From NCBI GenBank assembly GCA_025602905.1, contig JAHLKI010000010.1, positions 558,001 to 622,000 on the forward strand: a stretch of 64,000 bases of DNA. Direction: 5' to 3'. Under the pieces are notes generated by a model. That model ran no database searches and had not been told where the DNA came from. It was given only the letters and a program-made list of their open reading frames with translations. Position numbers and translations under genes: made by a program. Source of the DNA: Phlyctochytrium arcticum. Taxonomy: Eukaryota; Chytridiomycota; Chytridiomycetes; Chytridiales; Chytridiaceae. Numbering within the stretch: position 1 is the stretch's first letter; every line of letters starts with the position of its first letter. Positions 1 through 10,464 of the stretch are shown piece after piece.

Positions 1-138
1 ATATGATATGGCCGCTACATCTGGGAGCGCATTGACTAACGTATCATCCCGTTAGGTCCATATACATATACCGACGTCCACATCTTCTTCGACCCAAACC
101 TTCGCTTTCCCAGTCATCACCTTCATCCCGACACAACC

Positions 139-788
139 ATGCAAGCTCAACCTCAAATGACAATGGTCCAGCCCGGCTACGCGCCAATGCCACACCCGGG
201 TACCGGAGTTCCCCCAGGCCAGACCAATGTAAGATGCTCGAAAGCAAGACTCCCAGTGATATCTCATTCTAAACGTTATTCTTCCCGCATATGTAAGGTC
301 GTTGTTGTCACCCAAGTAGTCCAACGCCCTCCCAAGGACTGGTCCAACGGTCTTTTCGATTGCTTTGGTGATATCGGAACCTGCATTTTCGCATGCTGCT
401 TCCCGTGCTACGTCTACGGAACCAACAAGCAGGCATTGAACAGGAACTCGGGTTGTGTTGGCGTAAGTCATCACGAAAACATTATAAAGTCAGTAAAGCG
501 TCCGCTGATGAACATACATCAGGATTGCTGTGTGTACTCACTCACGATGGGATGTGGATGTGCACCATGTGTTGGCTCTGGTGGTCGTGGGAGTGTACGA
601 GCAAAGTACAACATTACAGGGGGATCTTGCGGCGATTTGGTAAGACTGCAACTTCATTATCACCACAATCAAGGAGAACATGGTATTAACGACAAATTTT
701 GTAGCTTGCGCACTGTTGCTGCGCTCCTTGCGCACTCACGCAAGAGAAGCGTGAGATTGATTCTATGATTGCTGCTGGCATGAACTAG
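139..788 (+). CDS. PLAC8 family cysteine-rich protein, four exons
   Basis: Small cysteine-rich protein of about 151 residues. Exons 139-228, 298-462, 523-639 and 705-788 keep one frame across three short GT-AG introns. The first 30 residues are Pro/Gly/Met rich. The core has the PLAC8 pattern: CIFACCFPC in exon 2, DCCVYSLTMGCGCAPC in exon 3 and the closing HCCCAPCALTQEKREI in exon 4, the usual C-terminal CCxxPC..QExREI signature. PLAC8 proteins (fungal and plant cadmium-resistance and cell-size families) are small membrane-associated proteins; the cysteine clusters probably form short hydrophobic hairpins. The exact function cannot be read from sequence. The start is the first ATG in the frame. 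Read without splicing, the frame runs through all introns and gives a false 209-residue product. Confidence 0.85.
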
Positions 789-1182
789 CCGATATCACAA
801 TAAAGCTCATCCTGATAGTTGCACAGCCTTGCGCTGTATGCCGAGTATTTTCCATACTGTTGTTATTCTGTTGTTGTTTTTTATTCAAATTAACGGTAAT
901 GACTGGTATCATTATCCGAATAAATCGCGCGTCGTGTTTTTCCTAAAAGCACATATCTTGGTTCTATTTTAACATTAGGACCTATAGTATGGTCTCTGTG
1001 GGACAGATTGAGCAACTATGGGCAAGTTGAACGATGTGAACGGCGTCGAATTGCGTGGGAAATATTGTACATGAAAAACTAGTAAGTATGGGAAAGGAAA
1101 ATATCTAGACTATGTAGCAATCGTGGATATATTCTACAATGTCTACTCTTGATGTCGTCCCGACATGCGTGACTATATAACT
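789..1182. other. Intergenic, no gene seen
   Basis: AT-rich spacer between the ends of the PLAC8 gene (+) and the UNG gene (-), which converge here. T-rich stretches near 860-890 and 945-975 fit 3' untranslated and polyadenylation regions for both genes. No coding signal was seen. Confidence 0.5.
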
Positions 1183-2214
1183 TTATGGAAGGTGATTCCA
1201 GTTTACCTCCTTCTTACCCTTACTGACAAGATACTCGTTGGCTTTTGAGAAATGTTTGCAGCCAAACCATCCACCCTGATTGGCACCCAATGGGCTAGGG
1301 TGCTTCGCAGTCAACACCAAATGTTTCTGCTTGTCTATGCTTTTGCCCTTCTTTTGCGCAAACCCGCCCCAAAGCATAAAGACCAAATCCTTTTTGTTCT
1401 TGTTAAGGTACGTAATGATCGCATCGGTGAATGTTGCCCAGCCAATGTCTTTGTGACTATTTGGCACTCCGCGGCGTACACTTAAACTGGCGTTCAGCAG
1501 CAAAACACCTTCCGTGCACCAGCCCTCTAGGAACCCATGAGGCGGTCGCGTGAATTTGTCGCCTAGATCGCTTTCTAACTCCCGGTAAATGTTGATTAGT
1601 GATGGTGGTGGTTTAACCGGCTTTTTGACTGAAAAGCAGAGCCCGTGAGCCTGATTTGGTCCATGATATGGATCTTGACCAATAATCACAACCCGTATAT
1701 CCGAAAGGGGACATTTGGTGAATGTGTACATCTGGTTCGGTAATGGGTATATGGTGACGCCTCGGCCCGCCTCTTCCTCCAACGTCTTCTTAATCTTGAG
1801 AAAGTAAGGCTTTTCCATCTCTGGTTTAAACACCTTGAACCAATCGTCAGCCATGTTTTCCTTTTCGAGTTTGAGGAGAGCATTTTGTGCGCGTAGGGCA
1901 GCTGCTGCAAGGCGTTTTGCTTCGATCATTTTCAGCTATGATGGTATGATTATAAGAACGTTTATAAAGAGACATTTGCAGTCAGAGTATACCTGATCTT
2001 CGCTTATTGCGACTGTTTCGGAGGTTTCACTGCATACTTTGCCGGCATCCTTTGCAAGATCGCCATTTGGCACTTCTTTATCGGTGAGATCGTGCGAGGC
2101 ATGGTTTTCCGTTTCCTTGGAGGTAACAGCAGTGGTCGCAGTGATCTTGCGTTTCTTGGCTGCCGTCGGGGTGTCTGATGTGTTTTCCACCGGTTTGAAA
2201 AAGTTGCTGATCAT
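1183..2214 (-). CDS. UNG1: Uracil-DNA glycosylase (family 1, UNG)
   Basis: Removes uracil from DNA as the first step of base excision repair in nucleus and mitochondria. Two exons (2214-1993 and 1935-1183) give about 324 residues. The catalytic motif GQDPYHGPNQAHGLCFSV contains the water-activating Asp. The leucine-loop motif is HPSPLGANQGGWFGCKHFSK; most family members have HPSPLSxxRGFFGCxHF, so the insertion segment deviates slightly. The N-terminal MISNFFKP resembles the PCNA-binding PIP box found at the start of nuclear UNG2 and is followed by a basic KKRK stretch likely to act in nuclear import. The intron (1992-1936) separates the regulatory N-terminus from the enzyme domain. It shares a 283-base divergent upstream region with QCR10. 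Confidence 0.95.
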
Positions 2215-2497
2215 GACAGGCTACCGGGCAATGACAGAGGAGGAGAGGAGGGGTCGTCGACAGATACCCCCAGCGGTCCGTAGAAGAATGGTTGAGGTCC
2301 TTGTCGATGCAAAATGTTCGACGCAGATGATTCCGCGCGTTCGCCGCGTTGCAGCCTCGTGGCTTAGCCAGAGGAACTGCGCCATGCGATGCCAAATTGT
2401 CTCCGAATCAGCGAATCCACCAACTCCTCCAGACTCGTCCTCATCAGTCGAATCCCTCACGAGCATCACCGTCAATCTTTCGCACACAATAACAACT
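2215..2497. promoter_or_regulatory. Divergent promoter region UNG / QCR10
   Basis: The 283 bases between the UNG start codon (minus strand) and the QCR10 start codon (plus strand) must hold both promoters and 5' leaders. A plus-strand frame is open through most of it but shows no family features and ends in the QCR10 intron. No defined TATA element was recognised. Confidence 0.4.
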
Positions 2498-2761
2498 ATG
2501 TCTGCGCCAATACTCCGCCACCTTATGAACCCAGCTGTCCGAAACTAGTGAGTTTTGACATAGACGGTCGCATTTGTCCCTCAGGCCTAACTAAATCCTT
2601 GTAGCGGACCTATCCTCGCGACCTGGGGAGCAGCCGGCGGTGTCGTTGCCCTTTTCCTTCTCGAGCCCACGCCAATTGCTCGCAGCGACATCTTTTCTCA
2701 AATTCCCGTTGTTGGAGCTTTCTGGCAGCGCAAACTGGACGCTCGCTTGCAAAAGGATTAG
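2498..2761 (+). CDS. QCR10: Ubiquinol-cytochrome c reductase subunit 10 (complex III)
   Basis: Small single-span subunit of mitochondrial complex III, about 68 residues. Exon 1 is 2498-2547 (MSAPILRHLMNPAVRN plus a split codon) and exon 2 is 2605-2761; the intron is GTGAGT...TTGTAG. Splicing joins Asn-Tyr-Gly-Pro to ILATWGAAGGVVALFLLEPT, the membrane segment, followed by RSDIFSQIPVVGAFW, which matches the conserved IPxxGxxW tail of fungal Qcr10. Length is close to the family norm of 70-80 residues. Start chosen because it is the ATG directly ahead of the conserved core and in phase across the intron. Confidence 0.85.
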
Positions 2762-2983
2762 ATTTCAGCTCTCAGTTACCCTCCTGATGACAGTTCAGTA
2801 GACATCTGCACCAGGCTAGCGTTGGGTTGGTCGGAATTCCGTCTCCTGTTGAAGGACGCCTTTATCAAGCATGTTCTCTCTATTTACAAAAGAAACATTA
2901 TTCCCGTCTGAAACTGCATTACATAAGTGAATCAGCTCGTCGACTAAATACAATTCTCAATATATGTCTTTTGGCGTCTGCAT

Positions 2984-4908
2984 CTATGGTTCTGGTTTGG
3001 CCATGCCCAAGCTTCTCGTTGTCCGCGCCAAATCTGTGGAAGTCTTGGCATAAAAAGCAATATCTTTTTCTTTTGTCGGTAGGTGCCTCTGACCTCTTGC
3101 ACTGCCCATTTTGGAGTCTCTGCCAGTATGGGGTGGCGTATCTGGAGGTCGGGCAGTTTGACCTGGAGACTCGGAGGTTGACACGGAACGAATGCGACGG
3201 AAGCGGAGTGATGTGGATGCGCTAGGATCTGCAGTTGCAGGCCGGGCTATCTGTGGGGGCGGAGGTCGTGGGGACATGTGCGCTGGCGGCGTTGATGGTG
3301 GATGCGGCGTGGTAAAGGATGATGTTGGTCGGGATGTAGTAGGAGGTGGTGGTGAATATCCGACTACTGGTGAGAAAGAACTCGGGGAAGGATGCGTTGG
3401 ACTTCCATGTGGGACGTATTCGGCAGCACGGGAGACAGGCTCAGATGGCTCTTTCTTGAGATAAGTGGGTTTCGCGGTTGTGGAAGCGGTAGTGCGACGC
3501 GAGCGGAGAAACAGGATGGGATTACCGGCCATGATTTGTCCTGTGCCTAGTTTACCAGTTAGTATACGCCGACGGAGCATCGCATTCATTTTGCCTTTAC
3601 CGTGAGTCAAGCCACTACTAGAGTCGTCTATAGCCCATCCTGGGGTTGATCGTTTTCCTGTGGCGCTTTGAGGCCGTCTACTGACCGATGGGCGTCCAGT
3701 TGGTGCAGAAGGGATCCCCTTGGTTTCTGTGTCGGCAGCAGCAGGGTCCATAGCTTCGCGATCACATTTGGATACCGACTGGTCATCCAGAATGCGTAAT
3801 CGAGGTATTATCGAGACTATCCGCCGTCGGAAAGCGCTGCTCTTCACTTTTCGCTTCGCTTTCTTGCCAGCGTCTTGGGCAGAAGATCGACCATCCGAGT
3901 CTGTATCCCCCTCCACAATCTTGTAGTCATCCCCAATGGGGTTCCCTTTTATCGTCAATTGCAAAAGTTCCGGGCAGAGTGCCAAATAGTCAATCTGGTC
4001 CCAGTCAGAAACACAATTTCTGTTAAAAATGGCGAATGTTCGTGTTTGAATCAAGTGGGTGATTGAAAGGTGCGAAAAGAAGTTGATGGCGGGGGAGGGC
4101 AGAGAAGGGAAGAAATGAAGAGAAATCATCTGTACTGATTGGTTGGAATTCTTGGACGAATGTTTTTGCCGATCCCCCGCCGCCATGAGTGCAAGGGGGT
4201 GTTGTGACAAGCAGATAGTAACTCACCCTTCAAGATCGAGTACAGTGAGCTCTTCGAGCATACTCAGTGAGCTCAGGTCCGCAATGTCGTTGTGGGCCAG
4301 GTAGAGCTCTTGAAGATGTGTCATATTGCACATTCCGTCAATGTCGGACAGCTCGCAGCGTGGCATCCATAGAACAGTCAGGTGGTCGAACCCAGAACCG
4401 ATATCTCTATTTCAAGATTATTCAAAAAGCTCTCATGGGAGGTGGAGGGTAGAGCGCACCTTAAGGAAGGGATGTAGCTATTGCTCAATTTGAGTTGGCA
4501 CATCGACGGAAGAAGCTTTCCTGTCAAGAACCAACAGTCAGCGTAACTGGTAGGCACATTGGTAAAATGAGACTTTGAGTACCCAGCATGCTCAAGCTTG
4601 TTTTTCGACTGTCCACTTTCATTTCCAGGTATTGGACGCTTTCCAGGTCATCCGTCCTCGTGAGCTTGGCCTGTTTACGATCATTTTTGTCAGTACCAGA
4701 AACAATAACATTCCGCACTTCCAATCATACCAGCTTCTCGCGGGATAGGTACCCTTTAACGAGTTCCTCAACCTCATCTTGCGGGCTGATCACTTCTGGA
4801 TTTATAATGGCGGGGTTCATGAACACTATAGCATCGTGTCAGCCAGTGTCGCAATATCCGAGTAACAAGAGTATTGGAAGTACCTCCATGATCTAGCAGC
4901 TCCATCAT
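2984..4908 (-). CDS. LRRC56: LRRC56/ODA8-like leucine-rich repeat protein (flagellar dynein assembly)
   Basis: About 490 residues from six exons on the minus strand. Domain order: N-terminal GYLSREKL..LTRTDDLESV, a leucine-rich repeat block (KLLPSMCQLKLSNSYIPSLR; TVLWMPRCELSDIDGM; LQELYLAHNDIADLSSLSML; ELTVLDLEG; YLALCPELLQLTIKGNP), a closing IIPRLRILDDQ, then a long basic, Pro/Ser-rich disordered tail ending at 2984. This order and wording match LRRC56, the vertebrate ortholog of Chlamydomonas ODA8, needed to assemble outer dynein arms. The family occurs in organisms with motile cilia, so it suggests flagellated zoospores. The intron at about 4227-4028 is unusually long (200 bases). The start at 4908 (tandem ATGs) is the least certain point; the frame upstream is open for a few more codons without another ATG. 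Confidence 0.85.
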
Positions 4909-5084
4909 GGCCTCGATGATGTTTTTGCCAGGATTTTTGTCCGTGCAGCAAATTATTGCCAGTAGATTGGGAAGCGGAATTTGTCGGACGCTGGATTACC
5001 CAATGCGCCTGCGCCATTCCCACCTTTCCAGGAATCCAGGATTCGGCAGATTCGGCACACAGAATTCGCAAAACGCCTTTGGAA

Positions 5085-5978
5085 ATGGAAGTTGATCAAG
5101 AGCATAGATCATCACTCGCACCATTAAGCGATTCAGATGACGATGGGTACAATAGCGATGAATGGGAGACTGAGGTTCATTTACGCCCATGAATTTTCTG
5201 CCTGCACCATTTGAACGATTTTTTTTTGGCAGGAACAATATATTGTAATGGACTTGGGACCAGACGTATCGGCGGACAGTTTAAAAGATGCTGCTAGTAA
5301 ATTTGGTGGAGTGTCCATGACTGTAAAGCATCTGAATCTCCAAGCTCTTTGCCATCAAGACTGACGGTCCGATAGGGGTTGGAGAGCGAAACGCCCTATT
5401 TGCGCGTGGGCAACCTATACTTTGAAGGAGCGTTTGATGTCCGGCTGGGGACAGATATGATATTCGCTGTGGGAGAAGATGATGAGAACCGAACAAGACG
5501 TATGCTCTTTATGATCCCGAGTGAAACGATCAGCTACTAAGTTTTGATAATAGGTGCGCCTGCAGGGCCCATGCCATTATCAATAGAACCAAGTAGGCCA
5601 GCTGTTAGCATGGACTTTATGGGTCAGTCTACCTTGATCATGAAGTTTAAGCCTGTCACCCTTGAGCCTCTGCCCCCAAAATCAGCATCCCCCCCATCCG
5701 TTGGCGGCCCCGCACAGGAAGATCCAGCAACAAATAACTCAGATTTGATTCTAACAGTAACAGGCCAAGCATCAGGGTCACCCGGAGAAACAAGTGCTGG
5801 AGGTCCCTCACAGCGGTCGGAACCTGGCCAAGCTGGCCAAGAGTCAATATCGCACGCAGAAACAAATAATCCTAATATTCGAGTTCTGAGACGGGCAGAG
5901 ACGGGGCAGCAGCAGTCTGAATCACAAACAGCAGACTCGATCCAGCAGCAAGAAGAGAACCAGGAGATGGAAATATGA
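5085..5978 (+). CDS. TFIIIC tau55-type subunit (RNA polymerase III factor, Tfc7/Sfc7-like)
   Basis: About 242 residues from exons 5085-5174, 5233-5322, 5376-5499 and 5554-5978, all in phase. The conserved TFIIIC tau55-related core reads EEQYIVMDLGPD, then GLESETPYLRVGNLYFEGAF, then RLGTDMIFAVGED and, after the last intron, MDFMGQSTLIMKFKPVTLEP. In this family the domain forms part of the tauA module that recruits Pol III factors to tRNA promoters. The last intron has a textbook GCTACTAAG branch site. The C-terminal 85 residues are Ser/Gln/Glu-rich with no domain. The first exon is acidic (SDSDDDGYNSDEWE). The start is the ATG at 5085; an in-frame codon path extends upstream but overlaps the LRRC56 promoter. 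Confidence 0.85.
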
Positions 5979-6234
5979 GATCCGCAATACGTGATAAACT
6001 CTGCATTGTAAATAATATCTGACACGAATACCCGAAACCCTCCAATTTACAAACTTCCCATCACTCGGTAAAGGAGCTGCCTGAGTTGCTTGCGATGTAT
6101 ATATTTTCTGTTACACATCCACAGTATATTGCTGACCAGGATCAAGTTGATTCCCTCACACCAGTGGCTGGGTTGCGTACAGTTTACGGATATCGGATGG
6201 AAGGGTTGAAGCACTGAAGTGGGATGCAGCGTAC

Positions 6235-6769
6235 TTATTTCTTGTTGATCTCGTCCTTGTGCTGCTCGTAGTATTCCGTAGCGGCAGCCTTGAGCTGTTG
6301 CCTCTCGGTCTGGTCGCGAACGTTGTTGCTGTATTAAAATTTGTCAAAATCATTCATGAATTATAATGATGAGATTAAACAAGCACGAGTGCACACTTAC
6401 ACAATGTTGACCCACTTGGAATCAGGTGCTAAAGAAGGGGAAAAAAGAGGCAATCAGTATGTGAAGATCAAGATCAACAAGCTGTCATCTATGTCATGCA
6501 TATCTCCTGAGGTAATGTCGCAAATACCCTTGCCGCCAGATCACAAATTTGCAGTCAAAAACGGTCTCCGAAATTTATGGAATCGCAGAGGGGTTTTATG
6601 CAGGGCACTCGGCCGAGTACCTACCATCCATCATCTTGGTGTGGGCAAAGCTGAACAGGAAGAAGGCAAAGGATCCGGACACAAAGAACGGGGCGTAGAC
6701 CTTGAGGATGGACGCAGGCCACACGCGTTGACCCAAGAAGGTGCGGAAGGGAACGGTGGTGGAAGACAT
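6235..6769 (-). CDS. ATP18: Mitochondrial ATP synthase subunit j (i/j, Atp18-like)
   Basis: About 88 residues from three exons (6769-6625, 6428-6401, 6328-6235). The N-terminal third holds the membrane segment ILKVYAPFFVSGSFAFFLFS, closely matching the KVYxPFFVxG core of yeast Atp18, a small Fo subunit at the dimer interface of F1Fo ATP synthase in the inner membrane. The C-terminal half (RDQTERQQLKAATEYYEQH region) is charged and helical and is longer than in yeast (59 residues). The middle exon is only 28 bases. Start chosen from ATG at 6769, immediately ahead of the conserved segment. Identification rests on the membrane motif, since the family is short. Confidence 0.75.
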
Positions 6770-7148
6770 TGCTGTGTGCTTCAGGCGATGAATGAGGGTG
6801 CGGATTCGTTTGCCAAATTGCCTCTGAGTCGTTTGTCAAATTGCCGCCAGTCTTGCAACTACCGAGGTGGCTGGTATTGGGGCTTGGAGGAGCCGCTCCC
6901 TGATTGGCTGGGGGCTGCCAGCCACATGCGCCGCATCTCGAACGCTCCACGTGACATCTCATATCACGTCAGCACTCTGGGTTGGTGTTGATTTCCGATA
7001 TGGTTTGCTACACTTTCCAAAGGCCATATCAGGCGAGGATTTAAAGCAAGCAGAAAAACTGGGAGCCGCCGGGGCAACTACCATTGGATACTAGAGCAGC
7101 AAAGCGTGGACGTTGAGCGTTTCAAGCATTGTAAGATATTCGCGAAGC
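6770..7148. promoter_or_regulatory. Divergent upstream region ATP18 / PAQR gene
   Basis: About 380 bases separate two divergent start codons. No independent gene was seen; open frames here lack family features. The palindrome CACGTGACATC with nearby TATCACGTC (about 6947-6970) offers E-box-like CACGTG/CACGTC words that could bind bHLH factors; this is only a sequence match. Confidence 0.35.
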
Positions 7149-8575
7149 ATGTCGAACCGACACTCGGCCCATATCACGGCGGTCCTGCCCGACCCCGGAA
7201 CACGGGAAGAAGAGGAGCCCACTGTGGTAGCGTCTTCATATGAGCAACGCATGGGCGCTGCTCGTCGCAGGCACTCTTCGAAAGGAGACCGGCCAGAAGA
7301 CATTCTGGAATCGTTTGCGGATCCGACGGCCACAGATCCACAACAGGTTCCCACGACACCGTCTGGAAAGCTTCGACGATTATCCGATTACGAAAAATTT
7401 AAGCCAAAGGCGGGGGAACCCAACAAGTATACCGTGCCAATAAAAGACATGCCTGATTGGTAAGTCCTGGTTGTACCCGTTCAGCATCACATCAGCCAAC
7501 CGTAAGAGTGTAGGTACGTCGACAATGTTTATCTACTCAAAGGGTACCGCCGCATCACCAACTCCTACCTCGGATGTGTCAAATCGCTATCCTATATACA
7601 CAATGAGACCGGGAACGTTGTCACCCACTTGATTGGTGCCATCATATTCGTCATTTTGGCACAAGTGTTCTATAGTTGGATGACAGTGGAAACCAACACC
7701 TGGGCGGATATAACCATTATGGGCATGTACTTCTTGGGCGCTGTCACCTGCTTGGGACTGTCCACTACCTTCCATTTGTGTTGCTGCCATTCGCGAAAAG
7801 TTGCCGCCGTTTGGCTTCGTGGAGATTATGTGGGAATCGTCACTTTGATTATGTATGTTGGATTTTTATTTTGCGGCGATCAGCGCAGAATTGACATCAA
7901 GTCGAAATAGGGGTTCATTTGTTCCATCCATCTACTATGGGTTCTTCTGCAGCCCGAAATGGCAAGTCGTATATCTTACCATTATTGTCGTTTTCGGAAT
8001 TACAACGGTACGGCAAAGCTGTTCACAGTCACAAATCACTCTAATTGGTTTGTTCAGATTTGCATTACGGTCTCTCCAAAGTTTTTCGCACCCCAGTACC
8101 GCATGTTACGGACCACATTATTCGTATCCATGGGATTCACTGGAATTATACCCTTGCTGCACGCACTTGTCAAATACGGAGTGAGTCTTGCGTCTTGCAA
8201 ACGTAGCATTCGGATTGACTGATTCTTCTCGCTAGACTCATATGACTAGGCATGCTTTGTCGTCCGGGTGGCTCATATCTTCAGGCATCACGTACTTCCT
8301 GGGAACTTTGATATATGCAGCACGCATTCCCGAACGCTGGTGGCCTGGAAAGTTTGACCTATTTGTAAGTGGTTCACGCGTCAATTCCTGGACGTTCGTG
8401 ACTAAAGAATTCTTTATAGTTCCATTCACATCAAATCTTCCACTGCTTTGTTCTTGCCGGGGCCATAATACACTATTACGGCGTTGTTCAGGCTTACAAA
8501 TGGTGGCACACGCATAACTACCAGTGCAATGCCGACATCATGGGCATGCTTGGCTCCATGAGAATGACTTTTTGA
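7149..8575 (+). CDS. PAQR / adiponectin-receptor-like (Izh/hemolysin III family) seven-span membrane protein
   Basis: Multi-exon gene of the progestin and adipoQ receptor family. The N-terminal 104 residues are soluble and end KYTVPIKDMPDW. After an intron come NVYLLKGYRRI..SYIHNETGNVVTHL, then membrane segments (LIGAIIFVILAQVFYSW; MGMYFLGAVTCLGLSTTFH). The conserved SxxxH of metal site 1 appears as STTFHLCCCHS. The last exon has HQIFHCFVLAGAIIHYYGVV, the HxxxH metal site, and ends WWHTHNYQ..MRMTF. Family members are zinc-dependent ceramidase-like proteins; yeast Izh proteins affect zinc and lipid balance. Several introns of 50-60 bases interrupt 7460-8440. The first ATG in frame is 7149; the longer frame from 7113 starts with TTG. 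Confidence 0.88.
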
Positions 8576-8854
8576 GGTCATCGTGCTCCCCCTCTTCATT
8601 ATTATTTACTTTGCATTTTCCCTTCACTTTCGCTGCATTTACTGTCATTCTCGCGTTTTTATTTAGCTCCTTAGTCAATTCTTGGATGTGTGCACAGGTT
8701 TTTACAAATTGAATAACAATCACATTGCTTTTACAAGATAGAGTACAATACGCATTGACGCGAGACAGTGGGTGTATTAGGGGGTTGGTGGAATTACAGA
8801 GAGTTTTGCAGGTCTTGCGTTGCCCGTTCGACAGTGTCTGGGAGGAGTGAAAGA
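8576..8854. other. Convergent 3' region
   Basis: T-rich stretch between the stop codons of the PAQR gene (+) and the MYCBP gene (-). It looks like shared 3' untranslated sequence. No gene seen. Confidence 0.4.
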
Positions 8855-9431
8855 CTACGTTTGAGCAGGCTCGGTCGATGGGGCCGTACCCCCCGCAGCC
8901 AATGCTGCAGAATCCTGCGCTACCGCCTGATTCTCGTCAATCAGCAAAAATTTACCATCATAGCCAGGCAAGTGTGGATGCTATACCTGGCTCTGCCCCG
9001 TCAACTCGTCCACCCGCTGCTGCAACTCTTCCACTTTACGGCGCAACTCTTCATTTTCGCTACGGACAGCCTCGACATCTACATCCGATGCTCCACCCAG
9101 AAATTGTTTAACATAGCTAGATATAACCCAGCCAGTCAGCCTTTCGGTAAAGTTTGCCTTCCGACCTGGCCTCTTACTCCATGGCGCTCTCTGGCTTTTC
9201 CGGCTCCTCATACAGGCCAACCAATACTAAAAGTCAGAGCATTCAGTTAAACTCATTTGTTCGTCATCGCTGTGGCCACGGGGTGAGTCTACCTTTGGTC
9301 AAGGCATCAATGATCCCATTCTTCTCCAAATACTTTCGAAAATCTTCTTTCTTGTGGTCGCCGGCCTGACAAACAAAAGCAAATAAGCAAACGATTTAGG
9401 AAGCCAGTCTGCAAAGTCCGCATACCGCCAT
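8855..9431 (-). CDS. MYCBP: MYCBP (AMY-1/FAP174)-like protein
   Basis: About 109 residues from five exons: 9431-9426, 9365-9293, 9226-9178, 9116-8987 and 8926-8855. The product reads MAAGDHKKEDFRKYLEKNG, IIDALTKVLVGLYEEPEKPE, SAMDYVKQFLGGASD, then a coiled coil SENEELRRKVEELQQRVDEL and an Ala/Gln tail. This is the full length and order of the c-Myc-binding protein family (about 103 residues in humans). Its Chlamydomonas ortholog FAP174 sits in the central-pair C2b projection and binds an AKAP; in mammals it binds sperm AKAPs. A flagellar role is therefore inferred. The first exon is only six coding bases (ATG GCG). All four introns are GT-AG and in phase. Confidence 0.88.
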
Positions 9432-9531
9432 GACTTGAGATTTTGCTTGTGGGGATATTGAAGGTATTCTTGGGTTTCTCCAAAGGTTTCGGCTGACGGG
9501 CTACTTTTGGTTTTGGTTTGGGAAGTTGGAA

Positions 9532-10464
9532 ATGTCAACCGACGCGTTCCTGCGCCACGCCGACTCCGCTAGCGCGTCTGGAAATCTTCGACATTGGAAA
9601 GGTCAAAAGTCTTCGGCATCAGCCAGCATGGTGGACTTTCCGCAATCAGGGTCTTGACATGTTAATTGAAAAGATGAGTATAATCACCAACGGCGATAGC
9701 ACCATGTTGGGATTTGAGGTCCAAGCACCGGCAAACTTTCAGCGTTTATTATTGGACATTTCTTGCCTAAACTGAGCGGTATCATTCTAAAATGAGATTC
9801 TGCTTTTTGTTCCCGTCCATTCGTAGGTCGCATTGCCACGGTCGAAGAACTTAAGGACCGCGATCATCCAGCCAATGCCGAACATCGAATTGTACCAAAT
9901 CCCGACCAATCTGGAGGGGCACTGCATCAATTGAACCGACGACCCATCCTCCCCGCTCCCCGTGTTCTCAGATTGCCTGGCGGAACTGTTCCGAGCCCGT
10001 ATCTGCCCATTGCCAATGTCCCTCGCCTACGGCCCATCATTGGAATTGACTTCGGTCAAAAATTTCAAGCGGTTGCCGTGCGGGACAACTTGGTATCATT
10101 GGCAACTGCTACAGCTGGAAACCTTCAGGCCAACCCGCAACAGGAAGCTCATCTCAGACAGCAGCATAGAGCGAGGAGACGGGCGGCCATCACCAGAGTC
10201 CGGGGACAACAATACCGTGAAATGGACAAATCGGCTTGGTTCGAGCGAAAAGAAGCTGGTCGTAGAACTCAGGCTCTGCAACATAAGACAATGATTACCG
10301 GATACTTTCTCACTTTATCACAAACTTATATATATTTTGGATTTACAGTGTTGATTGACAACCTGAGAGGCCGTTCCGACGCACTCTGGGGTGCTGGACT
10401 GAGTGAGGCCACCATATTGCCTGCTAGAACCTGGAGTACTGGAGATTCTTCTGGAGAATCTTAG
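9532..10464 (+). CDS. Hypothetical multi-exon gene, weakly supported
   Basis: Not recognised. A start codon at 9532 opens MSTDAFLRHADSASASGNL, about 100 bases from the divergent MYCBP start, so a shared promoter is plausible. A clear acceptor (CCATTCGTAG) near 9828 leads into an open frame through 10464 that contains RIATVEELKDRDHPANAEHR, a Pro-rich stretch (PILPAPRVLRLPGGTVPSPY), then an Arg-rich region RQQHRARRRAAITRVRGQQY. Another frame over 10170-10290 also reads plausibly (EKKLVVELRLCN), so further introns may exist, for example one ending TTTACAG near 10349. No domain is visible. It could be a fast-evolving gene or a decaying one. Confidence 0.3.

Noticed and set aside
2039..2548. 169-residue plus-strand protein over the UNG first exon
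   Set aside because: Opposite strand of a clear coding exon and no family features; only the last 16 codons belong to a real gene (QCR10).
7113..7148. Extended start of the PAQR gene
   Set aside because: The upstream codon is TTG; the first ATG is at 7149.
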